This document shows positions 62,805-64,000 of a DNA stretch of 64,000 bases, piece by piece. The position numbers and the translations under genes are program-made. The first letter of the stretch is position 1. The number at the start of each line of letters is the position of its first letter. Location: positions 62,001-126,000 of the forward strand of contig JBKHBN010000001.1 of NCBI GenBank assembly GCA_046542355.1, read 5' to 3'. The notes below the pieces were generated by a model. It was not told the origin of the DNA, ran no database searches, and was given only the letters and a program-made list of their open reading frames with translations. The DNA is from UBA1672 sp046542355 (GTDB taxonomy: Bacteria > Pseudomonadota > Alphaproteobacteria > Micavibrionales > Micavibrionaceae).

Positions 62805-64000
62805 ATGTCCAAGACTGACGAACAAAAAGCACAAGATCAAATCGCTCTGGATTACCACGCCAGCCCGACACCGGGCAAAATCTCACTACAAGCCACCAAA
62901 GCTCTGGCCACTCAAAGAGATCTGGCCCTAGCCTATTCTCCAGGCGTTGCTGTCCCTTGTCTTGAAATCGCAAAAGACCCTTTGGCCGCCTACGATTACA
63001 CCTCCAAAGGCAACATCGTTGCAGTCATATCCAATGGAACGGCTGTTCTTGGTCTGGGCAACATCGGCGCGCAAGCCTCAAAGCCCGTCATGGAGGGAAA
63101 ATCCGTTTTATTCAAAAAATTCGCCAACATCGATTCCTTCGATGTAGAGGTGAACGAAACAGATGTAGACAAACTCGTTGAAATAATCGCCGCGCTGGAG
63201 CCAACTTATGGCGGTATCAATCTGGAAGATTTCAAAGCGCCAGAATGCTTCGAGCTTGAGCGCCGCTTAAAAGAACGCATGAACATTCCTGTATTTCATG
63301 ACGATCAACATGGAACGGCGATCATCGTAGCCGCAGCCTTCAAAAACTGGCTTAAATTATCCGGGCGCGATGTAAATAAAATCACAATGGTAGTCTCCGG
63401 CGCCGGCGCATCTGCAACAGCTTGTATAAACCTGCTATTACATGCCGGACTTAAAAAAGAAAATATTTTAGTTTGTGACAGCAAAGGCGTTATTTACAAA
63501 GGCCGCGAAGATGAAAGCAAAATGGCACCTGAAAAAGCAGCCTTCCTCAACGAAACAGACGCACGCACCCTTGATGATGCCATAGAAAATACAGACATTT
63601 TCTTGGGCTTGTCTTGCGCAGGGGTCTTAAATAGCGAGATGGTCGCAAAAATGGCTGATGCCCCGCTCATCATGGCTCTAGCCAACCCGACACCTGAAAT
63701 CATGCCGGATGAAACGCGCAAAGGAAAACCTGATGCTGTTATTTGCACTGGCCGCTCCGATTTCCCCAATCAGGTCAACAACGTACTGGGGTTTCCTTTC
63801 CTGTTCCGCGGTGCGCTTGATGTTGGCGCCTCCGCAATCAACGAGGAAATGAAACTGGCCGCCGTTGAAGCCATTGCTGCCTTGGCACGCAAAGAAGCTG
63901 ACGCAGAGGTTATTGCGGTCTATAGCGGCGAAAACCTGACATTTGGCTCTGAATATCTTATCCCTAAACCATTTGATCCACGCCTGATCATCGATATCCC
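62805..64000 (+). CDS. maeB: NADP-dependent malic enzyme, 5' part
   Basis: Decarboxylates malate to pyruvate with NADP+. The gene runs off the right edge; about 398 codons are visible. Seen: LALAYSPGVAVPCLEIAKDP, VAVISNGTAVLGLGNIGAQA, GKSVLFKKFANIDSFDVEV, GGINLEDFKAPECFELERRL, PVFHDDQHGTA, the nucleotide-binding VVSGAGASATACINLLL and ALANPTPEIMP. This layout fits MaeB-type enzymes, which often add a C-terminal phosphotransacetylase-like domain; that part is outside the window. The ATG lies about 140 bases after tRNA-Leu; no clear Shine-Dalgarno was seen. Confidence 0.95.
   Translation, partial: MSKTDEQKAQDQIALDYHASPTPGKISLQATKALATQRDLALAYSPGVAVPCLEIAKDPLAAYDYTSKGNIVAVISNGTAVLGLGNIGAQASKPVMEGKSVLFKKFANIDSFDVEVNETDVDKLVEIIAALEPTYGGINLEDFKAPECFELERRLKERMNIPVFHDDQHGTAIIVAAAFKNWLKLSGRDVNKITMVVSGAGASATACINLLLHAGLKKENILVCDSKGVIYKGREDESKMAPEKAAFLNETDARTLDDAIENTDIFLGLSCAGVLNSEMVAKMADAPLIMALANPTPEIMPDETRKGKPDAVICTGRSDFPNQVNNVLGFPFLFRGALDVGASAINEEMKLAAVEAIAALARKEADAEVIAVYSGENLTFGSEYLIPKPFDPRLIIDI

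Overview
This window looks like a chromosomal segment of a free-living Alphaproteobacterium. The basis is gene order: dapF-mtaB-ftsY, ffh-rpsP-rimM-trmD-rplS, leuC-leuD-leuB, rpoD-dnaG-yqeY-carA-carB-greA and serS-pcm-nlpD-yajC-secD-secF are arrangements known from that class, and DUF2336 and Mth938-like genes are also common there. The moderate, AT-leaning base composition, the long acidic or Lys-rich tails on housekeeping proteins and the MSHA-type pilus cluster would suit a deep lineage such as the Micavibrionales, but that placement is inference only. I see no phage, insertion sequence, CRISPR array or rRNA operon.

Layout. 1-6.0 kb: end of a thermonuclease-family gene, pgk, a DUF2336 gene, a large unrecognised protein with an HExxH motif and an EF-hand-like loop, and a small orphan. 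6.0-11.0 kb (minus): dapF-mtaB-ftsY-amn. 11.1-15.9 kb (plus): a translation/secretion operon ffh-rpsP-rimM-HAD-trmD-rplS, where the HAD gene has no ATG, GTG or TTG start. 15.9-22.4 kb: an orphan minus-strand gene, then leuC-(HD protein)-leuD-leuB followed by an NfeD/slipin pair. 22.5-39.9 kb (minus): a 17-kb type IV pilus locus of MSHA type, with assembly ATPase carrying an MshEN domain, platform protein, PilM/PilN-like fusion, PilO-like protein, TPR protein, prepilin peptidase, PilT, PilU, secretin and one pilin. An ABC transporter (ATPase and permease in separate places) and a membrane-anchored AraC-type regulator are interleaved. 40.2-50.6 kb: the rpoD-dnaG-yqeY macromolecular synthesis genes (minus) and carA-carB-greA (plus), with a GxxExxY gene flanked by related repeats wedged between carA and carB. 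50.6-62.4 kb: sodB, then a minus-strand run serS-DUF4153-pcm-nlpD-DUF3592-yajC-secD-secF-Mth938, preceded by lipB. 62.6-64 kb: tRNA-Leu(GAG) and the start of a malic enzyme gene.

How the genes work together. FtsY and Ffh make up the protein part of the SRP targeting pathway, and YajC-SecD-SecF assist Sec translocation. The leu genes make leucine, and carA/carB make carbamoyl phosphate for pyrimidines and arginine. The pilus locus encodes extension (MshE), retraction (PilT/PilU), processing (PilD), secretin (MshL) and a pilin, so it could build a working retractile pilus if minor pilins are supplied from elsewhere. The most unusual items are the AUA/AUC-started HAD gene, the repeat-flanked GxxExxY insertion, the 775-residue HExxH protein, the HD-domain gene inside the leu operon, an 18-bp perfect palindrome upstream of the pilin gene, and tandem repeats lying across two stop codons. 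Start sites were chosen by eye from Shine-Dalgarno spacing and family N-termini; no database search was run.
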